Below, in pieces: positions 6,591 to 16,702 of a stretch of 64,000 nucleotides of DNA (positions are counted from its first letter, which is position 1; every line of letters begins with the position of its first letter). Location of the stretch: the NCBI RefSeq assembly GCF_001517585.1, contig NZ_FBYC01000004.1:248001-312000 (forward strand), in the 5' to 3' direction. The notes below the pieces were generated by a model that ran no database searches, was not told where the DNA came from, and worked only from the letters and a program-made list of their open reading frames with translations. The translations under genes and the position numbers were made by a program. The stretch is from Roseibaca calidilacus (lineage in GTDB: Bacteria; Pseudomonadota; Alphaproteobacteria; Rhodobacterales; Rhodobacteraceae).

Positions 6591-7565
6591 ATGCAAGACC
6601 CAAGCCCGCATATCCCGGTTCTGCTACAGCCCATACTGACCCATCTTGCGCCAATATCCGGCGTCTGGCTGGATGGAACACTTGGCGCAGGCGGCTATGC
6701 GCGCGCGCTTCTGGCAGCAGGGGCGGCGCAGGTGATCGGGGTGGACCGCGATCCACTCGCCTTGAACATGGCGCGCGACTGGGGTGCAGAATTCGGCGCG
6801 CGCTTGCGCCTTGTGCAGGGCAATTTCGCGCAGTTGGATGCGCATGCGGGCCAGCCGCTGGACGGTGTGGTGCTGGATCTTGGGGTCTCCAGCATGCAGT
6901 TGGATTTGCCCGAACGCGGGTTTTCCTTTTCCAAGGATGGTCCGCTGGACATGCGCATGTCGCAATCAGGTCCGTCAGCGCGCGATATCGTCAACGGCGC
7001 GTCGGAAGAGACATTGGCCGATATCCTGTTCCATTATGGCGAGGAACGCGCCAGCCGCCGGATCGCGCGGGCGATCCTGCGCGCGCGGGCAGAGGCCCCG
7101 ATCGAGCGCACCGGGCAATTGGCTCAGATCGTATCGGGATGCCTGCCGCGCCCCAAACCGGGGCAAAGCCACCCGGCCACGCGCAGTTTCCAAGGCTTGC
7201 GCATTGCCGTGAATGCCGAATTCGACGCGCTTGTGGACGGGCTAGAAGCGGCAGAGCGCGCGCTCAAACCCGGTGGTTTTCTGGCGGTGGTCAGTTTCCA
7301 TTCGTTGGAAGACCGGGTCGTGAAGCGGTTTCTGGCGCAGCGGGCCGGGCAGGGCGGGGGCGGCAACCGTTTTGCCCCCGAAGCCCCCCAGCGCGCCGCG
7401 CGGTTCGAGTTGATCGAGAAGAAGGGCATTTCCGCCGATGCGGCAGAGTTGGACGCCAACCCGCGCGCCCGCTCTGCGCGATTGCGGCTGGCGCGGCGCA
7501 CCGACGCCCCCGCCAGCCCGGCCGACCGCGCCGCGTTGGGGTTGCCCCGCATATCAGAGGTGTGA
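6591..7565 (+). CDS. rsmH: 16S rRNA (cytosine-1402 N4) methyltransferase RsmH
   Basis: RsmH (MraW) methylates N4 of C1402 in the decoding centre of 16S rRNA using S-adenosylmethionine. The 324-residue product opens with HIPVLLQP, then the SAM-binding [15 protein letters not shown] at about 27-41 and [11 protein letters not shown], with the family-specific [21 protein letters not shown]-type loop (about 103-123) and [13 protein letters not shown] near residue 240. It lies between mraZ and ftsL, its standard place. Confidence 0.96.
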   Translation: MQDPSPHIPVLLQPILTHLAPISGVWLDGTLGAGGYARALLAAGAAQVIGVDRDPLALNMARDWGAEFGARLRLVQGNFAQLDAHAGQPLDGVVLDLGVSSMQLDLPERGFSFSKDGPLDMRMSQSGPSARDIVNGASEETLADILFHYGEERASRRIARAILRARAEAPIERTGQLAQIVSGCLPRPKPGQSHPATRSFQGLRIAVNAEFDALVDGLEAAERALKPGGFLAVVSFHSLEDRVVKRFLAQRAGQGGGGNRFAPEAPQRAARFELIEKKGISADAAELDANPRARSARLRLARRTDAPASPADRAALGLPRISEV

Positions 7566-7568
7566 CTG

Positions 7569-7955
7569 ATGCGAAGCTTGTTGTATCTGCTGACGGCTCT
7601 GGCGGTGATTGGCCTTGCATCCTGGGCCTATCGCGAAAACCACCTGACGCAAGAGGCCATGAACACCCGCGCCGCGCTGGAACGCGAGATCGCCCGTCTG
7701 GACGCCGAGATCTCTATGCAGCGTGTGGAATGGGCCTATCTGAACCGCCCCGACCGGTTGCGCGCGCTTGTCGATGTCAATTTCGAGGAATTGCAGCTTG
7801 TGCCCATGACCGCCGATCATTTCGGCGAGATTGACGAAATCGCCTACCCAGTGCCGGGCGCGCAATTCGACATTGGCGATGGGGTTGTCGTTTTCGGGGC
7901 GCTTGAGCAGATGACAGGCGATTTGCCCGCCACGTCCGAGGAAGAGCAGCCATGA
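7569..7955 (+). CDS. ftsL: Cell division protein FtsL
   Basis: A 128-residue bitopic protein: one membrane helix at residues 3-20, then a periplasmic coiled-coil (about 28-60), then a polar tail. FtsL bridges FtsB/FtsQ and the FtsW-FtsI synthase in the divisome. The segment EWAYLNRPDRLRAL is typical of alphaproteobacterial FtsL. Sequence conservation is low in this family, but the position between rsmH and ftsI settles it. Its stop overlaps the ftsI start by four bases. Confidence 0.9.
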   Translation: MRSLLYLLTALAVIGLASWAYRENHLTQEAMNTRAALEREIARLDAEISMQRVEWAYLNRPDRLRALVDVNFEELQLVPMTADHFGEIDEIAYPVPGAQFDIGDGVVVFGALEQMTGDLPATSEEEQP

Positions 7956-9739
7956 TCCGCACCCCCCTGCGCCCGCTTGCCCGTGTGCTTCGTGCCCGTG
8001 AACGCGGCGAAGATCCGAACTATATCGAACAGGAAAACCTGCGCCTGCGCCGACAAGAGCTGCGCGATACCGGCCGTGTGCGTGCCGAATTGCGGCTGTT
8101 GGTGCTGGCCCTGATGTTCCTGTCGGGCTTTGTGCTGCTGGGCGCGCGTATGGGGCTGTTGGCCGCGACAGAGCCGGTCGAAATGCGCGTCGGTCTGGTA
8201 GAGGGGATTTCCGACACGCGTTCCGACATCACCGACCGCAATGGCCGGGTGCTGGCGACAAACCTTGCCACACATGCGCTTTATGCCGAAACCCGGCGCA
8301 TGGTGGACCCGGTGCGCGCCGCGCGTGAATTGGGCCGCATATTCCCGGAACTGGATGCCGACCGCCTGGCGGCGCGCTTCACCGACCCGGACCGCAGTTT
8401 TGTCTGGGTGCGCACCCGCCTTTCGCCAGAGCAGAAACAGGCGGTGCATGATATTGGAGAGCCGGGGCTGTTGTTCGGGCCGCGCAAGATGCGTGTTTAC
8501 CCGAATGGACGCGTGGCCGCGCATATCCTTGGCGGCGCGCGTTTTGGCGAACAAGGCGTGCGGGCCGCCGAAATCTTGGGCGTGGCGGGTGCAGAATTGT
8601 ATTTCGAGGAGCGTCTGCGCGACCCTTCCCGCGCCAACCAGCCCTTGCAGCTGTCGATTGACCTGCCGCTTCAGGCAACGATCACAGAGGTTCTGTCGGG
8701 CGGTATGCAGGTGCTCAGCGCACGCGGCGCCAGCGCTGTGTTGATGGATGCCCATACCGGAGAGGTGCTGAGCCTTGTCTCTTTGCCCGATTTCGACCCG
8801 AATGACCGCCCCGCGCCCTTGACCGAGGGCGAGCCTGCCGACAGCCCGCTCTTCAACCGCGCGGTGCAGGGCTATTATGAACTTGGCTCGGTGATGAAGG
8901 CTTTCACCGTCGCGCAGGCGCTGGAAGAGGGTGATGTCACACCTGACACCATCATCGACACGCGCGGCCCGTTAAGATGGGGCCGGTTCAGGATCAATGA
9001 TTTCCGTGATTATGGCAGCGAGATGTCTGTCACAAAGGTGATGGTGCATTCGTCTAATATCGGGACCGCGCGCATGGCGCAGGAAATCGGGGCAGAGCGA
9101 CAGCAGGATTTCTTGCGCCGTTTCGGGTTCTTGGACCGCATGGCGATAGAGCTGGCAGAGGCCCAGCGCGCGCGCCCATTGCTGCCAGAGCCATGGTCGG
9201 AACTGTCGGCCATGACCATTTCTTACGGCCACGGCCTGACAACCAGCCCGCTTGCCTTGGCCGCAGGCTATGCCGCGCTGGTAAATGGCGGGCGGCAGGT
9301 AACGCCCACCCTGTTGCGCCGCGACGCCCCCCCCGATGCGCCGCAGGTGATAAGCGCGCGCAGCTCTGCCCAGATGCGCGAAATCCTGCATGATGTGGTC
9401 TATGAAGGCACGGCCTCTTTCGCGCGTATTCCGGGTTATCCGGTTGGCGGCAAAACCGGGTCTGCCGACAAGCCCGGCCCGAATGGCGGCTATAAGGAAG
9501 ATGCGGTGCTGGCGACCTTCGCAAGCGTATTCCCGTCGCATGACCCGAAATACGTTCTGGTCGTGACACTGGACGAAGCCGTGGACACCACCGGCCCAGA
9601 GCCGCGCCGCACCGCAGGTTGGACCGCCGTGCCCATCTCTGCCGAAATCACCCGCCGCGTGGCCCCCATGTTGGGCCTGCGCCCCGTGGCGCTGAAGCAA
9701 GCAGAGGCAAAGCTACAGGCCGACACTGGCGCGCAATAG
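7952..9739 (+). CDS. ftsI: Peptidoglycan D,D-transpeptidase FtsI (PBP3)
   Basis: The septum-specific class B penicillin-binding protein, which cross-links peptidoglycan at the division site with FtsW. Of 595 residues, a cytoplasmic N-terminus of about 45 and a membrane helix at about 48-70 precede the periplasmic part. The transpeptidase has all three motifs: SVMK at 313-316 (nucleophile Ser313), SSN at 367-369 and KTG at 501-503. It overlaps ftsL and is followed by a 97-bp gap before murE. Confidence 0.96.
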   Translation: MIRTPLRPLARVLRARERGEDPNYIEQENLRLRRQELRDTGRVRAELRLLVLALMFLSGFVLLGARMGLLAATEPVEMRVGLVEGISDTRSDITDRNGRVLATNLATHALYAETRRMVDPVRAARELGRIFPELDADRLAARFTDPDRSFVWVRTRLSPEQKQAVHDIGEPGLLFGPRKMRVYPNGRVAAHILGGARFGEQGVRAAEILGVAGAELYFEERLRDPSRANQPLQLSIDLPLQATITEVLSGGMQVLSARGASAVLMDAHTGEVLSLVSLPDFDPNDRPAPLTEGEPADSPLFNRAVQGYYELGSVMKAFTVAQALEEGDVTPDTIIDTRGPLRWGRFRINDFRDYGSEMSVTKVMVHSSNIGTARMAQEIGAERQQDFLRRFGFLDRMAIELAEAQRARPLLPEPWSELSAMTISYGHGLTTSPLALAAGYAALVNGGRQVTPTLLRRDAPPDAPQVISARSSAQMREILHDVVYEGTASFARIPGYPVGGKTGSADKPGPNGGYKEDAVLATFASVFPSHDPKYVLVVTLDEAVDTTGPEPRRTAGWTAVPISAEITRRVAPMLGLRPVALKQAEAKLQADTGAQ

Positions 9740-9836
9740 CCCAACGCTGCGCGCGGGCCATTGAACCCATATGCCAAAACGGGGTAACTGAACCGCGATC
9801 CGCCCCAAGCCCCGGTCATTTGGAAGGAACATCTGC

Positions 9837-11321
9837 GTGTCCGACTTGCCTGCCCGCCCTTTGTCTGCGCTTGGCCTAAACCCCAGCCGGGGCGGCAATG
9901 TCGTTGTGACCGGAATTGGGCTGGACAGCCGCGCCGCGCGAAAAGGGATGCTGTTTGCCGCACTGCCCGGCAGTCGCGTGCACGGGGCCGAATATATCGC
10001 TACCGCGCTTGCCTTGGGCGCTACCGCCATCCTGACGGACCGGACCGGGGCCGAAATTGCCGCCGACGCGCTTGCTGGCTCTGATGCGGCCTTGGTGCTG
10101 GCGGAAGACCCGCGTGCCGCGCTTTCTGGGGCGGCGGCATTGTGGTTTGGTGCGCAGCCACAGACCATGGCGGCGGTGACGGGCACCAATGGCAAGACCT
10201 CTGTGGCCAGCTTCGCCCGCCAGCTCTGGGCGGCGCTGGGCTATGACGCGGTCAATCTGGGCACGACCGGCGTTGAAGGGGCCTATAGCGCGCCGCTGGG
10301 CCATACCACGCCCGACAGCGTGACATTGCACCGGCTGCTGGCCGACATGGCCCGCGAGGGCGTGACCCATTGTGCGATGGAAGCGTCCTCGCACGGGTTG
10401 GACCAACGGCGCTTGGACGGCGTGACATTGCGCGCCGCCGGGTTTACCAATTTCACGCAGGACCATCTGGACTACCACCAGACAATGGCCGCCTATTTCG
10501 CGGCCAAAGCGCTGCTTTTTGAACGCGTTCTGCCCGATGATGGTATCGCCGTTCTGAACATGGACGATCCGCGCGGGGCGGAACTGTTGGCAATTGCCGA
10601 AGCGCGCGGGCTTGGCACGCTGACCGTAGGCCGCGACGCCGATGCCGATATCCGGCTTCTGGGCCAACGGTTCGACGCGGCGGGGCAGGTCTTGCGGTTT
10701 GCCTATGACGGCGTGACCTACCAGCAGAACCTGCCGCTGATCGGCGGTTTTCAGGCGGAAAACGTGTTGGTGGCCTATGGGCTTGTGTTGGCCTGCGGGG
10801 CCGACCCGGCAGAGACCGCCGCGCAACTCCATCGGTTGGACGGGGTGCGCGGGCGGATGCAACTGGCGGGCACGCGCGCCAATGGTGCGACCGTCTTCGT
10901 CGATTACGCCCATACCCCCGATGCGTTGGCCGTCGCTTTGCAGGCGCTGCGACCGCATGTGATGGGCCGCCTTGTGGTGGTGTTCGGCGCGGGGGGCGAC
11001 CGCGACCGCGGCAAACGTCCGCTGATGGGGGCAGCGGCGGCAAAACATGCCGATGTTGTATTTGTGACAGACGACAACCCCAGATCCGAAGAACCCGGCG
11101 CAATCCGTGCAGAAATATTGCAAGCCTGCCCGGGCGCGACCGAAGTAGCCGACCGCGCCGAAGCCATCCTTCGCGGGGTTGACGCCTTGGGTCCGGGTGA
11201 TGCGCTGCTGATCGCGGGCAAGGGCCATGAAACCGGGCAGATCGTGGGCGATACGGTCTACCCGTTTGACGATCTGGAACAGGCGTCTCTTGCCATTGCC
11301 GCTTTGGAGGAACGGGCATGA
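9837..11321 (+). CDS. murE: UDP-MurNAc-tripeptide synthetase MurE (meso-diaminopimelate-adding)
   Basis: MurE adds meso-diaminopimelate to UDP-MurNAc-L-Ala-D-Glu in the cytoplasm, using ATP. The 494-residue product has the Mur-ligase ATP loop GTNGKT at 116-121 and DNPR at 413-416, the signature for diaminopimelate rather than lysine. The start is GTG 9837 with GGAAGGA upstream. It overlaps murF by four bases. The 97-bp gap after ftsI is the largest within ftsI-murE-murF-mraY, so an internal promoter is possible, though none was identified. Confidence 0.96.
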   Translation: MSDLPARPLSALGLNPSRGGNVVVTGIGLDSRAARKGMLFAALPGSRVHGAEYIATALALGATAILTDRTGAEIAADALAGSDAALVLAEDPRAALSGAAALWFGAQPQTMAAVTGTNGKTSVASFARQLWAALGYDAVNLGTTGVEGAYSAPLGHTTPDSVTLHRLLADMAREGVTHCAMEASSHGLDQRRLDGVTLRAAGFTNFTQDHLDYHQTMAAYFAAKALLFERVLPDDGIAVLNMDDPRGAELLAIAEARGLGTLTVGRDADADIRLLGQRFDAAGQVLRFAYDGVTYQQNLPLIGGFQAENVLVAYGLVLACGADPAETAAQLHRLDGVRGRMQLAGTRANGATVFVDYAHTPDALAVALQALRPHVMGRLVVVFGAGGDRDRGKRPLMGAAAAKHADVVFVTDDNPRSEEPGAIRAEILQACPGATEVADRAEAILRGVDALGPGDALLIAGKGHETGQIVGDTVYPFDDLEQASLAIAALEERA

Positions 11322-12733
11322 CCCTCTGGACCGCTGCCGATGCCGCTGCTGCCACGGATGGCCAAACCACCGGGGCGTGGCAGGTAAGTGGAATATCTAT
11401 TGACACGCGCAGCTTGCAGCCGGGCGATTTGTTCGTGGCGCTTTCTGCCGCGCGCGATGGGCATGATTTCGTGGCAGATGCCTTTGCCAAGGGTGCGGCG
11501 GCGGCCATGGTTTCGCGCATTCCAGAAGGGGTGGCGAAGGACGCCCCGCTGCTTTTGGTCCCCGATGTTCTGGAAGGCTTGCGCGCCCTTGGCGCGGCGG
11601 GTCGTGCCCGAAGCCGTGCCAAGGTCATTGGCATAACCGGGTCCGTGGGCAAGACATCGACCAAGGACATGGCGCGCGACATGCTGGCGGAATTTGGCAA
11701 AGTCCATGCCGCCGAGGCCAGTTTCAACAACCATTGGGGTGTGCCGATCACATTGGCGCGGCTGCCGCAAGACGCCGATTTCGCCGTGGTCGAAATGGGC
11801 ATGAGCAATGCGGGCGAAATTGCGCCCCTGACCGCGCTTGCCCGCCCAAATGTTGCAATAGTGACAGCGATTGCGCCCGCGCACCTTGAATCCTTGGGCA
11901 GTCTGGAGGCGATAGCGCAGGAAAAGGCAAGTATCTTTGCCGGGCTGGAACCCGGTGGCACGGCCATTTTCCCAGCCGAATTGCCGACCAGTTCCATTCT
12001 AGAGCGAACCGCCCGGACCCATGCCTCAACATGCCTGCCAATGGGAAAGGGTGATCTGCCGCTTCACCTGCATGACATTCGCCAGACCGAGACCGCGCTC
12101 GTGCTGCGCGCCAAGGTCGGGCAGATGGCGGTTGCGGTGCGTCTGATCAATTCGGGCGCCCATGCCGCCAGCAATGCGTTGGCCTGTTTGGGCGTGGCCC
12201 ATGCGCTGGGTCTGGACCTTGCGCGCGCCGCCTTTGCGCTGGGGCGCTGGCAACCGCCCGCCGGGCGCGGGCTGCGCCAGACCATCCTGCTTGACCCGAT
12301 CGAAGAGGCCAGCTTCACCCTGATTGACGATGCGTTCAATGCCAATCCGGCCTCTATGGCGGCGGCGCTGGCGCTGCTGGCCCAGACCAATCCTGCCGAT
12401 GGCGGGCGGCGCGTTGCCATTTTGGGCGACATGCTGGAACTTGGCCCGGACGAACAGGCCATGCATGCCGCGCTGGCCGAAGACCCGTCCATGGCAGATA
12501 TTCGGTTGGTGCATTGCGTTGGCGCGCGCATGGCGGCACTTCACGCCGCGTTGCCCCTGCGCCAGCGCGGTCGTCGGGTGCCAAATGCCGAGGCGCTGCT
12601 CGATCACGTTCATACCCTTGTCGCGCCCGGTGACGTGGTGCTGGTCAAGGGCTCCAAGGGCAGCCATGTTTCGCGCGTTGTCGACGCGCTGCGCGGCCTT
12701 GATACCCAATCCTCGCAGAAAAAGGGCCTGTAA
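11318..12733 (+). CDS. murF: UDP-MurNAc-tripeptide D-alanyl-D-alanine ligase MurF
   Basis: MurF attaches D-Ala-D-Ala to UDP-MurNAc-tripeptide, completing the cytoplasmic pentapeptide precursor. The 471-residue product has the ATP loop GSVGKTST at 108-115, the [10 protein letters not shown] segment and the [15 protein letters not shown] block of the C-terminal domain. Start and stop overlap murE and mraY respectively, so the three are probably translated together. Confidence 0.96.
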   Translation: MTLWTAADAAAATDGQTTGAWQVSGISIDTRSLQPGDLFVALSAARDGHDFVADAFAKGAAAAMVSRIPEGVAKDAPLLLVPDVLEGLRALGAAGRARSRAKVIGITGSVGKTSTKDMARDMLAEFGKVHAAEASFNNHWGVPITLARLPQDADFAVVEMGMSNAGEIAPLTALARPNVAIVTAIAPAHLESLGSLEAIAQEKASIFAGLEPGGTAIFPAELPTSSILERTARTHASTCLPMGKGDLPLHLHDIRQTETALVLRAKVGQMAVAVRLINSGAHAASNALACLGVAHALGLDLARAAFALGRWQPPAGRGLRQTILLDPIEEASFTLIDDAFNANPASMAAALALLAQTNPADGGRRVAILGDMLELGPDEQAMHAALAEDPSMADIRLVHCVGARMAALHAALPLRQRGRRVPNAEALLDHVHTLVAPGDVVLVKGSKGSHVSRVVDALRGLDTQSSQKKGL

Positions 12734-13818
12734 TGCTTTTTTGGTTGACCGAGTTCGCCGAAACCCTGCCGGGGTTCAACCTGTTTAGGTATATCACCTT
12801 CCGGGCTGGGGCGGCGTTCTTCACCGCGCTCGTTTTCGGCTTTTTCTTTGGCCGTCCGCTTATCAACCTGCTTAAGCGCCGCCAATCAAACGGCCAGCCC
12901 ATCCGTGCTGACGGCCCAGAAAGCCACTTGCTGACCAAGACCGGCACGCCGACCATGGGGGGATTGCTGATCTTGTCAGCGCTGACGGTTTCGACCGTGC
13001 TTTGGGCGCGGCTGGACAACCCCTATGTCTGGATCGTGTTGCTGGTGACAATCGGCTTTGGCCTGATCGGCTTTGCCGATGACCTTGCCAAAGTGTCGAA
13101 AGGCAATGTCAAAGGCGTGCCGGGCCGTGTGCGGCTGGCCTTGGGAACGCTGATTGGCGTGCTGGCCAGTGCGGCGGCGATGTATGTCCACCCGGCAGAG
13201 CTTCAGGGCCAGCTTGCCGTTCCGATCTTCTCAGAGGTGCTGGTTACGCTGGGCTGGTTCTTCATTCCGGTCGGGGCGTTTGTCATCGTGGGTGCGGCCA
13301 ATTCCGTGAACCTGACCGACGGGCTGGACGGGCTGGCGATCATGCCGGTGATGATTGCGGGCGCCACGCTGGGGGTGATCGCCTATGCCGTGGGCCGGGT
13401 CGATTTTACCGCCTATCTGGATGTGCATTATGTGCCCGGGGTGGGCGAATTGCTGATCTTCACAGCCGCGCTTGCGGGGGGCGGCTTGGGGTTCTTGTGG
13501 TATAACGCGCCCCCGGCGGCTGTGTTCATGGGGGATACGGGCAGCTTGGCCTTGGGCGGTGCGCTGGGCGCGATTGCCGTCTGCATCAAGCATGAAATCG
13601 TGCTGGGCATCGTGGGCGGGATATTCGTGGTCGAAACCCTCTCGGTCATTATTCAGGTGCTCTATTTCAAGAAGACCGGAAAGCGCGTGTTCCTGATGGC
13701 CCCGATCCACCATCATTTCGAGAAAAAGGGCTGGGCAGAGCCGCAGATCGTGATCCGCTTCTGGATCATTGCGCTGGTTCTGGCGCTGATCGGGCTGGCG
13801 ACACTCAAGGTGCGTTAA
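12733..13818 (+). CDS. mraY: Phospho-MurNAc-pentapeptide transferase MraY
   Basis: An integral membrane enzyme with about ten helices that moves phospho-MurNAc-pentapeptide from UDP to undecaprenyl phosphate, making lipid I. The 361-residue product shows the family motifs [16 protein letters not shown], the Asp pair in [22 protein letters not shown] and the histidine motif [12 protein letters not shown] near the C-terminus. The first base of the ATG is the last base of the murF stop. Confidence 0.97.
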   Translation: MLFWLTEFAETLPGFNLFRYITFRAGAAFFTALVFGFFFGRPLINLLKRRQSNGQPIRADGPESHLLTKTGTPTMGGLLILSALTVSTVLWARLDNPYVWIVLLVTIGFGLIGFADDLAKVSKGNVKGVPGRVRLALGTLIGVLASAAAMYVHPAELQGQLAVPIFSEVLVTLGWFFIPVGAFVIVGAANSVNLTDGLDGLAIMPVMIAGATLGVIAYAVGRVDFTAYLDVHYVPGVGELLIFTAALAGGGLGFLWYNAPPAAVFMGDTGSLALGGALGAIAVCIKHEIVLGIVGGIFVVETLSVIIQVLYFKKTGKRVFLMAPIHHHFEKKGWAEPQIVIRFWIIALVLALIGLATLKVR

Positions 13819-13843
13819 GCGCGCCGCTTGCACCTTCATCTTG

Positions 13844-13930
13844 CCCCAAATACTCTGGGGTGCGGCTGGCCTATCCGGGCCAGCAAGGGGGCAACGCCCC
13901 CGGAACAAATTGGCGCAGGGGCGCAGCCCC
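13844..13930. repeat. Cluster of four short palindromes between mraY and murD
   Basis: Four consecutive inverted repeats: CCCC..GGGG (13844-13860), CTGGCC..GGCCAG (13866-13883), GGGGGC..GCCCCC (13887-13901) and GGGGC..GCCCC (13918-13930). This composition (CCCCAAATACTC, then GGGGGCAACGCCCCC) resembles the repetitive extragenic palindromes scattered through Rhodobacterales genomes. None is followed by a T tract, so simple termination is unlikely. Confidence 0.6.
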
Positions 13931-13951
13931 TTCCGGTTGAAAGGCTGTCAG

Positions 13952-15355
13952 ATGATCCCGGTGCAAGGGTTTGAAGGGTGCCGCGTCGCGGTGTTGGGCC
14001 TTGGCCGCTCGGGGCTGGCCACATGTCGCGCGCTGGCCGCAGGCGGGGCCGCGCCGCTGGCATGGGATGACAGCCCAGATGCCCGCGCCCGTGCAGAGGC
14101 AGAGGGCATTGCCCTGCAAGACCTGTCGCGCGCCGATTGGTCGCAAATCGCGGCCCTTATCACCAGCCCGGGCATTGCGCATCTTTACCCCGCGCCCAAC
14201 CGCCATATTGCCGCGGCCTTGGCGGCTGGGGTGCCGGTGGATAATGACATCGGCCTATTTTTCCGCAGCATGGCGACAACCCGCAACATGGAAATGGACC
14301 AGCCGCCGAAGCTTGTGGCCGTTACCGGGTCAAACGGAAAATCCACCACCACGGCATTGATCGCGCATATCATGGGTGCCATGGGGCGTCCGTGCCAGAT
14401 GGCGGGAAATATCGGCAAGGGGGTCTTGTCCATTGACCCGCCCGGCGAAGGCGAGGTGATCGTGCTGGAACTGTCCAGCTACCAGACCGAACTGGCCCGC
14501 GCACTGACGCCAGATATTGCCGTGTTCACCAATCTGTCGCCCGATCATCTGGACCGCCATGGCGGGATGGGCGGCTATTTCGCCGCCAAGCGGCGGCTTT
14601 TTTCCGAAGGCGGGCCGGACCGCGCCATCATCGGCGTGGACGAGATTGAGGGGCTGTTCATGGCCGGGCAACTTTCGGAAGCGGCAGAAGATGCGCGGGT
14701 GATCCGCATCTCCTCTGGTCAGAAGCTGGTGGGGCCGGGTTGGAACATTTTTGCGCGCAAGGGCTTTCTGGCCGAATACCGCGCGGGGCGGCAGGTGGCA
14801 TCTATCGACCTGCGCGCCATGCCGGGCCTGCCCGGCGCGCATAACCACCAGAATGCCTGCGCGGCCTATGCCGTTGCGCGCAGTCTGGGTGCCGCGCCGC
14901 GCCTGATTGCAGATGCCATGGCCAGTTTCATGGGCCTGCCGCATCGCAGCCAGTTGGTCGCCGAAGCGGGTGGTGTGCGCTACATCAACGATTCCAAGGC
15001 CACCAATGCCGACAGTGCCGCCAAGGCGCTGCAAGCCTTCGACCGCATCCGCTGGATTGCGGGCGGGCTGGGCAAGGATGGTGGGATCGCGGCGCTTGCC
15101 CCGCATCTGGACCGCGTAAGCAAAGCCTATCTGATCGGCCATTCCGCGCGGGATTTTGCCCTGCAATTGGGCGAGCACCCGCACGAGATTTGCGACACGA
15201 TCGAGCAGGCCACAGCCCGCGCCATGGCAGATGCGCAGCCGGGCGACACCGTGCTGTTGGCCCCGGCGGCGGCCAGTTTCGACCAGTTCCCCGATTTCGA
15301 GGCGCGCGGCGCGGCCTTTATCGCCGCAGTTCAGGCGGGGCTGGACCACGCATGA
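13952..15355 (+). CDS. murD: UDP-MurNAc-L-alanine:D-glutamate ligase MurD
   Basis: MurD adds D-glutamate to UDP-MurNAc-L-Ala. The 467-residue product begins with a Rossmann-like [10 protein letters not shown] at 12-21, has the ATP loop GSNGKST at 126-132, and [10 protein letters not shown] and [13 protein letters not shown] further on. The reading frame extends 111 bases upstream through the palindrome cluster, but ATG 13952 is the first start giving a normal N-terminus and has GAAAGG before it. The stop overlaps the next gene's start (ATGA). Confidence 0.95.
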   Translation: MIPVQGFEGCRVAVLGLGRSGLATCRALAAGGAAPLAWDDSPDARARAEAEGIALQDLSRADWSQIAALITSPGIAHLYPAPNRHIAAALAAGVPVDNDIGLFFRSMATTRNMEMDQPPKLVAVTGSNGKSTTTALIAHIMGAMGRPCQMAGNIGKGVLSIDPPGEGEVIVLELSSYQTELARALTPDIAVFTNLSPDHLDRHGGMGGYFAAKRRLFSEGGPDRAIIGVDEIEGLFMAGQLSEAAEDARVIRISSGQKLVGPGWNIFARKGFLAEYRAGRQVASIDLRAMPGLPGAHNHQNACAAYAVARSLGAAPRLIADAMASFMGLPHRSQLVAEAGGVRYINDSKATNADSAAKALQAFDRIRWIAGGLGKDGGIAALAPHLDRVSKAYLIGHSARDFALQLGEHPHEICDTIEQATARAMADAQPGDTVLLAPAAASFDQFPDFEARGAAFIAAVQAGLDHA

Positions 15356-16239
15356 ATGAAGATACCCCGCGCGGCTTTGCGTTCGCGCTTGGCGCTTTTG
15401 CGATCTGGGGCATGTTGCCCTTTTACTTCCGGGCGCTGGGCCATGTGCCAACGCCCGAAGTGGTCGCGCATCGGGTGATCTGGGCGGTCCCGGTGGCGCT
15501 TGGCTGGTTGCTTTACCTTGGGCGCACGGCAGATTTGCGGCTGGCCATCCGCACCCCGCGCATGTTGGGCATGGCGGTGGTCACGGCGGCGCTGATTTCG
15601 CTGAATTGGGGTGCCTATGTCTGGCTTATCCAGTCGGGTCAAGCGATGGAAGCGGCCTTGGGCTATTACATCAACCCCATTTTCAGCGTGTTTCTGGGGT
15701 CGATCTTTCTGGGTGAACGGCTCAGCGCGCGGCAATGGGGCGCGGTTGCGCTGGCTTTTGCCGCGGTCGTGGTCTTGACGGTCGAGGCCGGAAGCCTGCC
15801 CTTGGGCGCGCTGGTCTTGGTCTTTTCTTGGGGTGGATATGCGTTTTTCAAACGCGCTTTGCCGATTGGCCCCAACCAAGGTTTCGCGCTGGAAGCCCTG
15901 ATATTGCTGCCAGTTGCGCTGGCCTTCATGGGCTGGCAAGCGGCGCAAGGCAACCTGTTCGCGGCACAGGCAAGCGGGGTGGATTGGCTGCTATTGCTGG
16001 GCTGCGGGGTTATTACCGCGGTGCCGCTCATCCTTTATGCCAATGGTGCCAAAGGACTTCGGCTATCGACCATCGCGATTTCGGGCTATGCGATTCCGAC
16101 GATGATTTTTCTGATCTCGACCCTTGCGTTTCAGGAACCGTTCGAGGGGGCGCGACTAATCGCCTTTCCCATGATCTGGGCGGCCATGGCGCTCTATATC
16201 TGGGAAGTGCTGCGCAAGCGGCGCGCCGCGCGGGCTTGA
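15352..16239 (+). CDS. EamA/RarD-type membrane transporter
   Basis: A 295-residue protein with about ten membrane helices in the two-EamA-repeat arrangement; [22 protein letters not shown] and [14 protein letters not shown] match the RarD subgroup (named after a chloramphenicol-sensitivity gene). The substrate is unknown; DMT-family members export metabolites. It overlaps murD by four bases, so it is probably co-transcribed with the cell-wall genes, in the slot where ftsW or murG would often follow. Whether that has meaning or only reflects insertion at this point is open. Confidence 0.85.
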   Translation: MNEDTPRGFAFALGAFAIWGMLPFYFRALGHVPTPEVVAHRVIWAVPVALGWLLYLGRTADLRLAIRTPRMLGMAVVTAALISLNWGAYVWLIQSGQAMEAALGYYINPIFSVFLGSIFLGERLSARQWGAVALAFAAVVVLTVEAGSLPLGALVLVFSWGGYAFFKRALPIGPNQGFALEALILLPVALAFMGWQAAQGNLFAAQASGVDWLLLLGCGVITAVPLILYANGAKGLRLSTIAISGYAIPTMIFLISTLAFQEPFEGARLIAFPMIWAAMALYIWEVLRKRRAARA

Positions 16240-16279
16240 CCTTGGCCGCGGCTCTGCCACCTTGCCAAGGATGACCAAG

Positions 16280-16702
16280 ATGACGCTGTTTGCCCTGATC
16301 GTGATTGCGCTGGCGTGGTATGCGATCACCCGCGCCCCGTTTTACTTGCCGCCAACCGATGCTGCCACGCCCGCGCCGCCCGATGGTTCGGTGCGGGTCT
16401 TTGGCTTTGCGACGCTGACCAATCCGCTGGTGCGGCTGGTGGTTATGGGCCGTTGGGTGCCTGCCGAACCTGCGCAGTTGCGTGGCTGGCAGCGCGGCGC
16501 AGGGCGCGACATCGTGGAAGGGGCGGATACCGTGCTGGATGGGGTTGTGTTCCGCGCAACCCCGGCAGAGATGATCCGCCTTGACCGCTACGAGCGCACC
16601 GGGCGAAAATACCGCCGTGACCTGATGGTGCTGGAAAACGGGCAAAGCGCCTGGGTCTACCGCCTGATCGGGGTGCCCGGCGCAGAGGGGGTAGAGGATT
16701 GA
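16280..16702 (+). CDS. Membrane-anchored gamma-glutamylcyclotransferase-like protein
   Basis: A 140-residue protein with an N-terminal hydrophobic segment (about 2-16), then an AIG2/GGCT-type barrel: VRVFGFATLTNPLVR (the VYGTL-type motif), DGVVFRATPAEMIRLDRYE, in which the Glu is the likely catalytic acid, and YRRDLMVL. The family releases 5-oxoproline from gamma-glutamyl amines. I chose ATG 16280 because AAGGA sits eight bases upstream; ATG 16271 is an alternative. The stop overlaps the start of the amidoligase gene, and such pairs recur as cassettes that make and open gamma-glutamyl-type bonds. Confidence 0.75.
   Translation: MTLFALIVIALAWYAITRAPFYLPPTDAATPAPPDGSVRVFGFATLTNPLVRLVVMGRWVPAEPAQLRGWQRGAGRDIVEGADTVLDGVVFRATPAEMIRLDRYERTGRKYRRDLMVLENGQSAWVYRLIGVPGAEGVED

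Noticed and set aside
6560-7834. 424-residue frame overlapping rsmH
   Set aside because: A different-frame shadow of rsmH in high-GC DNA, rich in Arg, Ala and Gly; rsmH itself has all its motifs.
9876-11997. Long minus-strand frames opposite murE and murF
   Set aside because: GC-driven antisense frames without recognisable domains; murE and murF on the plus strand are certain.
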